Shown here: in pieces, positions 26,451-38,574 of the stretch
Position numbering within the stretch: the stretch's first letter is position 1
How the letters are laid out: each line of letters begins with the position of its first letter
Assembly (NCBI RefSeq): GCF_036884655.1
Contig: NC_088342.1
Coordinates: 9,729,501-9,793,500 of the forward strand
Direction: 5' to 3'
Source: Musa acuminata AAA Group
Lineage: Eukaryota; Streptophyta; Magnoliopsida; Zingiberales; Musaceae
Length of the DNA: 64,000 bases
Program-made: the position numbers and the translations under genes
The notes under the pieces: generated by a model
The model's database searches: none
The model's input: the letters and a program-made list of their open reading frames with translations, nothing else
What the model was told of the DNA's origin: nothing

Positions 26451-27303
26451 TTACCCAATTACTGTCCTGAGCTACAAGGCTAACACAACCTTCATCACAA
26501 ACAATAGTGATATTACCTTCAGCAGCAACTGTATAGGTCTCTTTCTCATTTTTCTTCATTTCATTCTGTTCTCGCTTCCAAGACCTACACTCTTTCTTCA
26601 TGTGACCTGGCTTGTTATAGTGAAAACATTTGATATCTCTTCTAGACTTGGATCTTCCTCTATATCCATGTGGGTTTCTGCTATGACTTCTTCCACGTCT
26701 TTCTTGTTTTTCAGTAACAAATGTACTAGAAGAATATTCACCCTGTTCTTTCCTTCTGGTATCTTCATTTAGCAAACTGTCTTTAACCATATCTATGGTT
26801 AGAGTCCCCTCTAGCGTGGAGTTACAAATAGTCACCACATACGTTTCCCAACTTTCTGGTAAAGAGCTGAGAAGTAATAATCCCTGCATCTCATCATCTA
26901 TATTCATTTTCATAGCAACCAACTTGTTTGCAAGACTCTGAAATAGGCTTATGTGCTCAACAATGTTACCACCATCTTTATACTTCAAATTTACAAGCCT
27001 TCTGAGGAGAGAAATTCTATTTCCCACTGTCTTTTTCGCAAAGAGATTTTCTAACGTTTGCCAAACAACATCAGCTCTGGTTTCATCAGAAATATGCTCA
27101 TGCAAGTTTATATCCATCCATCTTCTAATATAGGCAATAGCTTTTCTATGTTGAACTTCCCATTCTTCATCGTCCATAGTAGAAGGTTTATCTTTAACCT
27201 TGATGGGCTTATATAAATCTTTGCAATAAAGCAAATCTTCCATCATACGCCTCCAAGTTGAATAATTTGATGAGTTCAATTTAATTATACCATCAGACTC
27301 CAT
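26416..27303 (-). pseudogene. Copia gag and start of protease
   Basis: Read from MESDGIIKLNSSNYSTW, the frame holds the UBN2-type gag domain, an Arg/Ser-rich linker and the nucleocapsid knuckle. The knuckle reads CFHYNKPGHMKKEC, so the second zinc Cys is Tyr. The protease motif WVIDSG appears near the end. A 2-bp deletion right after it moves the rest into another frame (continued from about 26450). Confidence 0.88.
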
Positions 27304-27342
27304 TTCAATCGCACAAGAAAAATTAGCACCAAACAACCTGTT

Positions 27343-27354
27343 GCTCTGATACCA
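27343..27354 (-). other. Primer-binding site of the Copia element
   Basis: TGGTATCAGAGC on the minus strand lies two bases inside the LTR. It is complementary to the 3' end of plant initiator tRNA-Met, the standard Copia primer. Confidence 0.9.
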
Positions 27355-27356
27355 CT

Positions 27357-27921
27357 TGTTGGGAAGAAACTTGTTAAAGCGGAATATTCTTTTCCGTGTA
27401 TCAAAATGGGTTCCTCATCAAAATACCAACTTAGTATCCAAATGTAAATATCAACCAGCACAGCATAAACAATAGAGCAAATAATCAATCACACAGTGAG
27501 ACCAAATCTTTTAACGTGAAAAATCTAATGTGGAAAAAACCACGGGACCGTAGTCCACGTCAAACTTCCACTATCAATAATAATGATAACAGGTTTATAG
27601 TAAGGACTTCTCTAGAATAACTAGAGGATCAGAATAACATCAAGATCATATATCTTGGCTCAAGAATAACATATCTTCATCGTATATGGATCTCCTCAAA
27701 AGAGAATTCTAAGTCTTACAAAGTGGATATCACAGGAAAGTACCTTAGAGAGGGTAAACTACAGATCAATACCGTTAGGATTGTAGAATTTACTGCAAGG
27801 ATTCTCCACATAAAATTTGGGTCAAAACTGACAACGTTTGGCCACCGATCATCAAGCAGAAAACTCAGAAACCTTACTTTCTCTCTATATTTCTCTCTCC
27901 TCTTTTTTTTGGTACGCCATA
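27357..27921 (-). repeat. Truncated 5' LTR of the 22.7-27.9 kb Copia element
   Basis: It matches 22697-23265 closely, with an 8-bp deletion after TTTTCC and scattered substitutions. Similarity stops around GGTACGCCATACTG (about 27921), so roughly 130 bp of the outer end, including the terminal TGTTGGG-complement, is missing. Confidence 0.85.
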
Positions 27922-28550
27922 CTGTTGGTTAATATTTTAACTCTTTTAAGGAGACCTACCTTTATCTCCATATTTTTTTTCTTTTTTCTTTCTTCTTGAA
28001 TCAAGATGAAAAAATAACATATCTATTTTATACTATACTTTCATGGAAGCCAATATGTTATAATACATTTTATTATTACTTTAGTTTATTGATTTAAAAT
28101 ATAATTTTTTTAATTCTAATGATCTCGAGGATCCTATTCTCAATAAAGTATTTTTAGTTCTCGATGATATTGATAGATGAGCCGTCAAGTTTGGATAAAA
28201 ATCATTTACCAAATAACTTTAGTTTTGTGATTCTTTTTATAGAATCGAATGATTCATTTTATTATTAGGAAGATGATAATAGTGATGATATCTTCAAAAA
28301 TGAATTGGTTGAAGAAAGATTATAAGAAGAGGTTTAAGGTGACTTAAAGCATAATATTTATGATATATTAGATGTTGGTCAGAGAGTTATTTCAAATGAG
28401 GATATTTATGATAATATTGAATAAATACTTACTAAATATGGTTTTAGCTAAGAGGATGATATGTTGTTAAATACATAAGTTCCTTTTGTTATATTTTTTA
28501 AATAACAAAAAATAGAATTAAAATTATTTGTTATATTTTTTTATATACGT
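27922..28550. other. AT-rich stretch between the Copia and Mutator relics
   Basis: No reading frame survives. Its composition matches the decayed transposase that follows, so it may hold the remains of that element's 5' part. Confidence 0.3.
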
Positions 28551-28559
28551 AACCCAAAT

Positions 28560-30070
28560 AATATATTTCCATAGATTTTTCAAGATAGGGAATTTCAAAA
28601 GGCTTTAAAGGACTATATCATTCGAAGAAATTTTAATATTAAATATGTTGCAACTAGAAGTTATAAGATAAAAGCAAAATGTAAAGTTTTTAATTGCCAA
28701 TGGATGATAGTAGCTCCTAGTGGAATTGATAGCTTCCAAATTATCAAGTTTCATAAAGAGCATTATTGTAATTTGTCATGATTGAATGGAGATCATAAGG
28801 AATATAATAGTTCTTTTATAGAATATTAAATTAAAGATTAAATTATGACAAATGTTGAGTATACTCCAAAAATGATTATTGCTAATATTTAAAAAAGATT
28901 TAGAGGTATTATTTCTTATAAGAAGGCCTTGTATGAGAGATTACACTTCATGAGGTTTATAGTGATTTTGACTGATATATAATTTTATTTTTAAGGGAGT
29001 TAAAACTATATGACTATGAGACTTTGTCAAAATGATAGTTTCATCTAGAAATTATTTTCAAAAAATATTTTAGGCTTTCAGTTTATCTTAAAAGTTTCAA
29101 CACATCTAAATATGTTGCAATTGGAAGTTATAAGATAAAAGCAAAATGTAAGTTTTCAGTTGCCAATAGATGATAGTAGCTTGTAGAATTGATAACTTCA
29201 AGTTATTAAGTTTCATAAAGAGTATTATTATAATTTATCATGATTGAACAGAGATCATAAGGAATATGATAGTTATATTATTAACGATTAAATCAAAAAT
29301 TAATTTATGACAAATGTTGATTATACTCCAAAGATAATTATTGCTAATATTTAAAACATGGGAGATTACGCTTATGGTGATTTTGACTAATCATATACTG
29401 ATATAATTTTATTTTTAAGGGAGTTAAAACTATACGATTATGAGACTCATATCGAAATGATAGTTTCATCTTAAAATTACTTTTAAAAAATATTTTAACC
29501 TTTCAGAGTTTGTCTTAGAAGTTTCAGATTATATATGCGAACTATTTTTTATATCGATGTTGCACATCTATCAAGCAAATACCCCAATGATTTGATAATA
29601 GCTATAATTATTTATAGTTATAATAAATTATTTTCAATTACATTTGCTATGATGGAGATCTTAAGGATTTATGCGAGTGGTTCTTGTATCAATTGACAAT
29701 ATATTTTATGAGATACAAAATTTAACTATTATTAGTGATCAAAGCCTAGCAATTCTTTAGTTATAAAAGAGATCTTCTTATAACATATCATGGGTATTGT
29801 ATGATTCATCTATCTAAAAATCTTATGAGCAATGTGTGAGGTAAAGATGCTATAAAGTTATTTTATGTTATTGCTAGATCCCCTACTATATATAAGTCTA
29901 ATGAATATATACAAATGTTGAGAGAAAATCATAGATAAAGTTTCATATTTGAAATTGAGAAACAAAAATTCAAAGTATAAATTTATTACCAAAGGATATT
30001 CATGGCTTGTCTATTATTTTTATGATTGAAATGATTATGAGAAATATTGTTGAATGATTTTACATCCATC
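28560..30070 (+). pseudogene. Decayed Mutator-like (MULE/mudrA) transposase
   Basis: Translating with many stops recovers the order of a plant MuDR transposase: FQKALKDYIIRRNFNIKYVATRSYKIKAKC (about 28590-28680, the N-terminal MuDR domain) and the following CQWMIVAPSGIDSFQIIKFHKEH stretch. Further along come remnants of the D-containing VDGTHL segment (IDVAHLSSKY, about 29552-29583), YNKLFSITFAM, and SDQ/YDSSI-like pieces that resemble the later transposase core. No frame is open for more than a few dozen codons. An internal duplication (next entry) lies inside. Terminal inverted repeats were not found. Confidence 0.65.
28637..29510 (+). repeat. Internal duplication inside the MULE relic
   Basis: The block TATGTTGCAACTAGAAGTTATAAGATAAAAGC around 28640 recurs, diverged, around 29110. 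GGAGTTAAAACTATA around 28996 recurs around 29420. The two copies of a roughly 430-470-bp segment are therefore adjacent, and both have decayed. Confidence 0.75.
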
Positions 30071-30074
30071 ATAA

Positions 30075-31640
30075 AATAGTTAATAATTTAAAATCAAAAT
30101 TGACAAGTATCGTCAAGGATCAACTTATCAAGACGAAGGATAAGGATCAACACTAGAGTGTTTTTCTTCATATTTATACTGAATTGCAAGTGCAAATATC
30201 CTTTGAGATAGTTATAGTAAAATCGAAGAGAGGAATCAAGATGGGTTTATTGAAGAAGACATCAAAGAAAAATCAGAAATACTCGATAGATTTCGTAGTA
30301 CTCCCTTCGTATGCGATATATTTGTCTAAGATAAAAGGCATATGAAGTACACAAAACCCTTTCACATATGATGTATTTACTCAGGATAAAAAAATCTAAA
30401 ATACTCAATAGATCGTTCAAAGTATTTCACTCTACGCATAATACATCCGCTCGAGACAAGAAGATATCTAAAATATTTGATATAATATAAAGTATTTATA
30501 AGCGCTTGACATGTCCGAAAGTATTTTTCTTTGCACCCAATACATTTTCCCAATATAAAAAAAACATATGGAACACTCCATACATACATAACATACTTTG
30601 AGCATTATATGTGCAAAAAACGAAGACATCCGATGCATCCAATATAATCATAGTATCTCATAGATGTGCCATGTGTTTAGCTTAAACAAAAAAGCATTTA
30701 ATGTGCTCAATTCAATCCAAGTGTCCCCATCCGCTTAACACATTCATAATGATAAGAAAGTAATAAAAATATCACTTAATGATTTATAACATAGGTAACA
30801 ATGATCGAGATCACCAAATAAATAATATGGTATTTGATTAACAAACCATTACCTCCGAGCATAATGTGGACCAAATGATACGATCATTACATCCTATCCA
30901 TCGAGAGTCACGTACAATCAAACATATATGTCAACTTGTAGAAATTACAATACGCATGATGGATATACAATATACATGTAAAGAAAACATTCCCTCTTTA
31001 AATCGATAATTACAAAACTTATTTATTTTTAAATAAATTATATATATATTTATATATCTTCATTTTGATTTATTGGACTCGTACAAAATTGCATATGAGC
31101 TTTTTATGCCTATAAGAAACGAATAATGACTAGCCTTAATGGTGTCTTCTATTTTAGAAACCGAAAATATTTCTTTAACAAATATGATTACGATTAAAAG
31201 ATGGTATCGACCAATGTCATTATTCCATCATTGGTGCACACAATTGTATTCCATCATTCCATGATTCACTCGAACTTTTTAGTCCAAATGTGTATTGCCA
31301 ATATAAGTACGTTTCAAACGCAGCTGATTGGTGTGTGCTTCTGAACCGACACAATTGAATTTTACCTCGTGCGCGCACGAAGGGGCCACGAAACGGTGGG
31401 ACCGACATTTATGGCCAATGGATGATAAGGTGAGCGTATGGGTAGGATAAGCTTATCGACCGATAAGGAAGTAGGGAGGCCGCGTCTTCCAAATTTTGGT
31501 TGTGCCGCCGCCTCCCTTTTCGAAGCACCGCAGTTTCCCTCCATCCTCCCTAAATCCCTTCTTATGCCATCAAATCGCAACCTCTTCGAGTCCCTAATCC
31601 GAGCCGGACTCTATCTCAATCTTCCATACATCGGTGCCCC
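30075..31640. other. AT-rich intergenic stretch, no gene seen
   Basis: About 30270-30640 shows a loose, diverged repetition of words such as GATATATTTGTCTAAGATAAAA and AATACTC(G/A)ATAGAT, with a spacing near 60-80 bp. The right end (about 31400-31640) is GC-richer and probably includes the promoter and leader of the protease gene. Confidence 0.4.
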
Positions 31641-31838
31641 ATCGTTGCATTGAAGCCGACCGCCGTCCTCCATCGCCTGCTATATCATGGTACGTGCAAT
31701 TCTCCTTGTTTTCTAGGGTTCTTGGCTTACGCTCTCAATTTCTCTCGAATCGACGCTGAACTACTCACTTTCGCCCTTCTGAAGGCTCCCAATTCGGTCA
31801 GCGCTCGAAGTTCGTACTTTTCGCCGCCGCCGCCGCCC

Positions 31839-34261
31839 ATGATCGGCCAGCCCCGAGTCGTGGTAAGGATTCCTCGCCCGTGATCCATCTCGCAATCGAT
31901 TCTTGGATTAAATGTTTCTTATTGGATGTGGTTCTGACGGGAATCTGTTGGTCGTCCCTGATCGGCGAGCAGGGAGCTGCTCTCGTGAACTTGGGGAACA
32001 CGTGCTTTCTCAATGCGGTTCTCCAGTGCCTCACCCACACGGTGCCTCTGGTGCAGATGATCCGCAAGACGGACCACTCCGCTTCCCATCATGGTACGAG
32101 ATCGTGGCTGATCTTTGAGTTCATGGGCTCTCGGTTTTGCGTGTTATTTGGGTTCTCTTATCTATTTCCTACCGCTAAGAAGAGCACACGGCTTGCAGGT
32201 GATGATGCAGGGTTCTGTTCCTTCTGCGCCTTGAAAGCACACATCAATGGGTGTTTGTTCTTATCACGGCTCGTCGTCTCCCCAACATATCTGGCTCAGA
32301 ATTTGAGCAGTATCCTTCTTACTCGCCTATAATCTCACTTTGGTAGGCAATCCATAGATTATGCTATCACAAGTCACTAACATAAGCCTATGATCTCGGA
32401 ATGCTTGATGCTTTGCAATCAAAACTTTGTTTTGGAGTTTAGAATGATGCAAAATTGACTCTACGATCTTGTAGCTTTGTTCATCTTTTTCATGGAAATC
32501 ATGGTTTTGTCGATCATATGTATGCTAGCGTGAATTAAAGGGAAGAAGAACAAACTGCAACTTGGAATCCTTAACCAAGCAAACACCAGAAATATCACCT
32601 CATTTCCGGTTGGGCCAGCAAGAAGATGCACATGAGTTTCTCCACTCCTTTCTGGATAACATGCATGCTCGCTGTCTCGGACGCACCGCCGATGATCGTC
32701 CGGCTTCGTTGGAGGAAGACAGCATTGTTAAGCAGGTGTTTGGCGGCCGTCTTAGGAGCCAGGTAAATTCTACGAGCCCCTGTTGAAGCAGAGTTGCGTT
32801 TCTTGGTTCTTCTTCTTCATCGTATGAATGTGATGTGTTTTCATTGTCTCAGCTGCGGTGTTGCAGTTGCGGTCACTGTTCGGACACATTTGAGCCACTG
32901 CTCGATCTCAGCTTGGAGATTGATAACGTGCGCAGTGTCGGAGACGCTCTGGAATCTTTCACCAAGTTGGAGAGAATTGATGATCCTGAAGTCAGATTCA
33001 CCTGTGACGGCTGCAAGGCTCAGGTGTCCATGGAGAAACAGCTTAAGCTAGACCAAGCACCGCAAGTTCTCGCTCTCCATCTCAAGAGGTTCAAGAATGA
33101 TGGGAGCTACTCCAACAAGATCGACGATTTTGTGGAGTACCCATTGGAACTGGACCTGAATCCATGCCTCAGCTGCCCTGCAAAGGAGGTTTGTGTTCCT
33201 CCTATTCCTCGCCGATTGCATCCACATCAAGTGCTCATTGATTCTTGCACCATATGCGCAGGTCCAGTCAAAATACGATCTTTATGCTGTTCTGGTACAC
33301 GTTGGTTCCGCACTTTCTGGCCATTACTTCTGCTACATCCGTTCCTCTCCAAGTACATGGCATCAGATCGATGACTCGCAGGCACGGTCGAAGAACTTAC
33401 TCATCTACCTCTCTCGGCATTCATGATTGTTGTGCCTCTGATGACTCTTTGATGATGTTATCTTCCAGGTGGTCAGTGTTTCTGAAAGCGATGCGTTAGA
33501 GCAACAGGCTTATGTTTTCTTCTACGTAAGGCGAGGCTCATCATGCTGGTTCTCAAACTTCATGGAGGAAGAGAAGGCACTCGATGTGCAGGCCGCAACT
33601 GGTACTTCCCCAGCATCTGTTTTGGAACACGCAGAAAGATACAGTGCTTCGTCTTCGGGTTCTGCGAATGCTTGCAGCAGTTCAAGAGGAACCCCTGAGA
33701 GAAACGAGGATGCCGGTCCATGCAACAATGCGTCTCCTCTCGGCCCGGTACCTGATGGTTCTCGCGTTGCCAAGAGGCAAGCGTGCCATGCAAGAACTCC
33801 CCCGAGGACATTCAACCAATGGCACGGTTATGAGTCTGATGATGAGCCACCGGGTGCGGTTCTTTGCTTATAACCCACGCGATACTGGTTGTCTTCTTTG
33901 CTTGCTTATACGTGTGCATTCTGTGCCTCTTACAGAAGACGATGAAGACGACGATTTGCTTCCGCTGTACGAGATGGAGTTCAAGGCCACCAAGGGAGCC
34001 AGGAAGCCCGCAGCTGCAGGAAGCATGAACGCGCAATTTAATAGACTGGTAAGAAGCATGCCCAAGTCACGCAGAAAGCGATTCGTGGACTGCATCAATT
34101 CGCAGCAAAATTGTTCGACGAAACGACCACATAACTCGAGACAGTCCGGCGGCAGGAACAGCAACGGCCTTGGTCATCGGAGTCCAACAGCAGTGGAACC
34201 CTCGACGCCAGCGGACTGTCCTAGCCTCAGCCCTCGTTCTATCAAGCGAGGCTTGTTCTAA
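31839..34261 (+). CDS. Ubiquitin-specific protease (plant UBP, UBP20/21-like)
   Basis: Eight exons fit phase and family: 31839-31862, 31973-32093, 32199-32309, 32590-32762, 32853-33188, 33262-33381, 33469-33853 and 33936-34261, giving 531 residues. The C19 cysteine protease removes ubiquitin from proteins. The Cys box GAALVNLGNTCFLNAVLQC has nucleophile Cys19. A QQEDAHEFLHSFLD block follows, then zinc-ribbon cysteine pairs (CCSCG, later CDGC). The His box (ALSGHYFCYIRSSPSTWHQIDDS) has His276 and the Asp292/293 pair. The Ser- and Arg/Lys-rich C-terminal part is outside the catalytic domain. The intron between exons 6 and 7 appears to begin with GC, not GT. Exon 1 encodes only MIGQPRVV; an upstream coding exon is possible, since the ORF stays open to 31650 and ATG|GTACGT occurs at 31687. 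Confidence 0.88.
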
Positions 34262-34387
34262 TTACTCCGATTCGGAGTTGAAGCGACTATCACTGTTAGA
34301 TTACTCTTGTTACTTCATACACTGTTGCAAAACTTAAATATAAGCATCACATTCACCTTCGTATCAAATGAACTGCCAAGTTTGCTT
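34262..34387. other. Gap between two convergent genes
   Basis: Only 126 bases separate the stop codon of the ubiquitin protease (+) from that of RAD51C (-). The two 3' untranslated regions almost certainly overlap. Confidence 0.7.
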
Positions 34388-37300
34388 TCACATCATCCTA
34401 ACACGTTTACAATGGGAAGTAGCATTTCGTATACCTTTGCCTGTGATCAAGAAGGGTGCGGTGGCAGATCGAAGCGATGGGGACTTATCGATGTAGGCAT
34501 GTCGGTCGTTCCCGTTCCAGTACAAAATGATACGGTTTGTGCATGCATGAGACCAAGTATCACCTGTACAGTACAAGCAAAAATCCATGAAAGAGAGAGC
34601 CTTCGTACACATGAATAACATCATGGGGAAAACATACAGGCAAATCTTCCTAAACATCCAGAAAAATCACATTTAATTTATTGGCCATCAAAAGATGAGG
34701 AAAATCTTTTGATTCAGGGTCATCAAAAGATAACCCTGGTATTCTCTTTAGTAGTTGACTTTTACCAAGCAGTGGTGGGACTTTAACCGTACTAACTGAT
34801 CATACTAGGCAAACATCATGCCTCATAGACCAACTTCACGTCTACCATTTCTCATGGAAACAACGGATTTCATCTAACAAAATGAATATGGTAAGAACTA
34901 TGAGAATATAAATCTTGCACCTCTTGTAAGTACTAGAAAATGGTCAAAGTGGGGTGGAAGTCAATGCAAATAGAAGCTCACCGAGGGCAAGAGTTAGGTG
35001 AAATGAACCCTCCACAAACTTCGTCGTTACTTGATTCAGCAAAACAACCTGCACAAGAAAAAGAAACAACGATGTCAGATTTTCATGAAAGCTAAGGAAT
35101 GGATACTGAGGCATTTTCAGGGAAAAAAAATGGCATATGAATTGTGTTATTGCTATCACCGAAATACGTAGTAAATGGCAACATCTTTAGTTGAAACTTA
35201 ATAACTGAATTGATTAAGGGTGCTGAACAAACCCCAACGAGAGATTACATGAGTTATATAGGGAACACGATGTCGATATAGAATATAATACCAGCAGTTT
35301 CAGTCTGAAAGATTATGGATAATGCCCCTGCCACTGGGTCGCTGGATTTATCACTTCAATTACGTCAATTTTTATTACCATGGAACGGATATCCAGATCA
35401 AAATCATATATCCTTAGAGTTGCACTGGTAACAAATTTACTTATATGACTGCAAACATTACTGTAAAAAGTATAATTTTTTCTCAAACTGGGAAGAGAGA
35501 ATAATTACTTACAGCCAAGCTATATTTTTTTGCGAATCTCATCAGTTTCAATGACATCCCGCCAAGGACTCTAGTTCTTAGAGCCAAGTCATCAAAATCT
35601 TGGCGAAAATGAAAAGTGATGCTATCAACAACAATTATCTTCACCTGTGGAATACAATGACTGACAACATCAAGCCACAAACCATTTAACAAATACAAAG
35701 TGGTTGTCAAAACAATCTAAAACATTTTAAAGCATAGATGCAAAAGGAATGCAGATGATTCACAAAGTTAGCTTATGATTTCAAATAAGCTTATACAAAA
35801 TATTTGTTTACGGTCGCATAGGCAGTGAGGCGTTTATAAAGAAACCATAAGATAAGTGTGGATGTGAGATTTGAAAGAAGGATTTTGACAAGTTATTTTT
35901 AACAGTATGAGCGTTGACTGGGAGCTAGCTAGTTTACATTCAAGGTACGATATTGTTTCTTCTACTTAGTCTGCAATCATGACTGTAGCTCATTAAGATA
36001 GATAAAGTTTTAAATGATGGCCTTCCTATTGCATCAACTATAACTTACTAGTGTCTGCTTATTTCTAGTATGATAAAATAAAGCATCTTTCGACCAGGCA
36101 GTGTAGGGTCTGTGAAAAAGCATTTTATAGCCAGTAGCAGGTGAAGGTTTTAAGAAATTATGTGTTTCGAGAAGGATAATTTTCGGTTTACATCTTTCTG
36201 TTCTTCGAGAAACTTCTCCAAATAATTTATGGTCGCAATTTGCTCGGTATAACTGCAGATGCGGAAGTAAAAGATATTAGCTAGGAAGCTGTTGGGCTGC
36301 AATATCTCTGGGCAAGCTGGAAAGTCCTTCAGCCGATGTGCAGTGTTATCCAACAGATCACTAATGCATCCTTCAGCAATTTGGTGAGCACGTTCAACCA
36401 TGAAACTGCCTTCTGTATCTGTTACCATACAGGAATTATGTTCATCCTAATTTTTTAAACAAAGGACACTGTCAAACATGAATAAACTCATGGCAAGAGG
36501 CATTTTAGGTATATACGGCCATACCTATATAAATTGCCTTCCCACCAAGGCCGCCACATTCGACTGGAATTTGGACATTAACTGCCAGTTGAATCCTGTA
36601 GGGTTTGGTATAAGCTTCAGTTGCTACTTCAGATCCTTTTAATACTATTCTTAATTGGAAGGGATAGACATACCCGAGTTGTGTTTTACCAATTCCTGGA
36701 ACTCCTCCTGAAAACTATTCAAGTCAATGACAACTTCACAAACAATGGATGCAACACTAGTAATCTAGCTGAAAGTTAAAGCCAACCATGGAAGCAACAT
36801 GGAAAATAGGCTTTATGTGAGGTGTAAATGCATTTACAATGCATCAACGACCATAGATAAAATCAAAGTCTAACAACAGGATGCAAAGACCTTCCATGAC
36901 GTTGCCGTATCGTGACAAGGTTCAGGTTAATAAGTATCTGTAGTAATTATCACATTGTTCCTTACTAATGTACAAACTTATTATGATATGCCACAGACAC
37001 TGAAACTTACCAACTTCAGTAACTTCTTTGCAATGTATTCCACCTCCGAGTATGGCATCAAGTTCCTCGCAACCTGTGGTAATATGTTTCTGCATTTGCT
37101 CCTCTGAAAGCATATCCCAAGCAGTTTGGGCTCCTAAAGGATAAAAAACACATTAACATCTGAGGCTGCCAGTAACCTAAAAATTTTGGTACTGCTTTTG
37201 AATGTCGGCAAAAGATGCAACTCTACACCAACAAGAAGAACAAGAACAAGCCTATCTCTCAGTTATTTGAGTCAGCACTGTAGATGGTTGCTGGTGGATT

Positions 37301-38472
37301 TAACTATGTGTAATATTGGATGCAGAGACTAATCTGAATGTAACAACAGTGGTAAAATTAGGAGCTTGACTGAGGAATATGTAAACGAGTAAAGATTTTA
37401 TGAAGATCAGGTGCACTTAAGCACAAAACCAATATCATCAAAATATTTTACATATAATAACTTTTATTGGTGAACAAGAGTTGCAAAATAGTATGGCTGC
37501 AAATATCATATCTATTCTGGTATGGAAGCATCAGTCACCATGATGTAATTATCATCAGCCAACAAAGAGCCTATTGTTGCTCGTATGAAGATCTTTTTGG
37601 CATATAACTCCTGAGTTCACAGAAAATTAGTTCTGTTTGACACCTAAACTAAAGTTTGGATCCTAGTGATGTGAATATCACTCCAAAGGAGCATATCAAC
37701 TCCAACTTGAAACCTATAAACATTAAATCAGACGATCTAGAATGATTTTACAAGCACGTATTTTTGCAGCAATCACCACCCATTTTATTTCATATGGTCT
37801 GAATGGCCTTCTTGTTCTCGTGTGCTCCTCATGATATGCTTGATCTTCTTCACACAGTTTCTGTTGGTCCTACAGAAACTTTCAGCAATGAAGCTAACTC
37901 TGTTTTCCCTTTGCCTACATCTTCTAGTGCATACATAGCATTACCATGAACATTCACAGCCTTATCCAAATTGAATAATTTCATATCTCCTCACAGATAT
38001 TCCACAATATCCACTTCCTAATGATTGGATGTTACCATTTCGACTAGTATGATCCTAAGTAAACAGACCAAAAGAAATGACAGAGCATGGTGTTCTCATA
38101 ACATGAGTGGTTGCCTACATCTTCTAGCGCATACATAGCATTACCATGAACATCATTGTACTAACGGTGCAAGTCTACCAGAAAGACCTGATGCTTTCAG
38201 TTAAACCCAGTGCATTTCCTGAGAAGCCTGAGAGCTAACAATTCATATAGTTTGCCTATCCATGTAAATCTTACTGCAAGTAAACCATCTAGGGCTACAT
38301 TTCGATTGATCATACGATTAAGATGGATACACATCCAAAGAAAGGAAAACAACGTGTGCAAAATTTTGGGAACAAAGACACTAAATTGATGTGGGAAACA
38401 GATCGAATAACTGATACCCTTGAGAGCTCCATGACCGCCTTCCAAACTCCGGAATCTACTGGTCTCGGACAT
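34388..38472 (-). CDS. RAD51C: DNA repair protein RAD51C, with a short N-terminus
   Basis: Eight exons in transcript order are 38418-38472, 37011-37133, 36674-36707, 36525-36595, 36192-36418, 35513-35644, 34982-35048 and 34388-34563. They are phase-compatible with GT-AG borders and give 294 residues. RAD51C is a RAD51 paralogue acting with XRCC3 and other paralogues in homologous recombination and meiosis. Visible features: [11 protein letters not shown] (Walker A, Lys67), [21 protein letters not shown], Walker B (KIIVVDSI, Asp177), [14 protein letters not shown], the [11 protein letters not shown] segment and a basic C-terminal tail. The ATPase core is complete. The first exon contributes only about 18 residues before the conserved AQTAWDML junction, whereas Arabidopsis has some 75 there, including the helix-hairpin-helix part. 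A different first exon upstream, or loss of it, is possible. Confidence 0.87.
37134..38417 (-). other. First intron of RAD51C, with a 43-bp duplicated word
   Basis: This 1284-bp intron contains TGCCTACATCTTCTAGTGCATACATAGCATTACC-like sequence at 37912 and again, with one substitution, at 38112. No further RAD51C coding sequence could be recognised in it. Confidence 0.55.
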
Positions 38473-38574
38473 GGCGTTCCAAGTAGCACCAACCTAAGGA
38501 TCTCTGTCGCCGGTCACCGGCCGTCGGCGGCTTGGTCGAGTTCCAGCAATCCTAGCTAGGGCACACATAGAACA

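Larger units (their letters stand above)
22697..27921 (-). mobile_element. Degenerate Copia (Ty1) LTR retrotransposon, Tnt1/Tork-like
   Basis: The element reads on the minus strand. Its 3' LTR is complete (22697-23395, starting TGTTGGG and ending CCCAACA) and is preceded by a polypurine tract. The other LTR (27357 to about 27921) lacks its outer part. The primer-binding site TGGTATCAGAGC (minus strand, 27343-27354) matches the 3' end of initiator tRNA-Met. Gag, protease, integrase, reverse transcriptase and RNase H are present in Copia order but broken by stops, frameshifts and lost catalytic residues, so it cannot be autonomous. With the outer end of one LTR gone, no target duplication can be checked. 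Confidence 0.92.

Noticed and set aside
30250..30640. Possible satellite array
   Set aside because: The repetition is too diverged and irregular by eye to define a unit.
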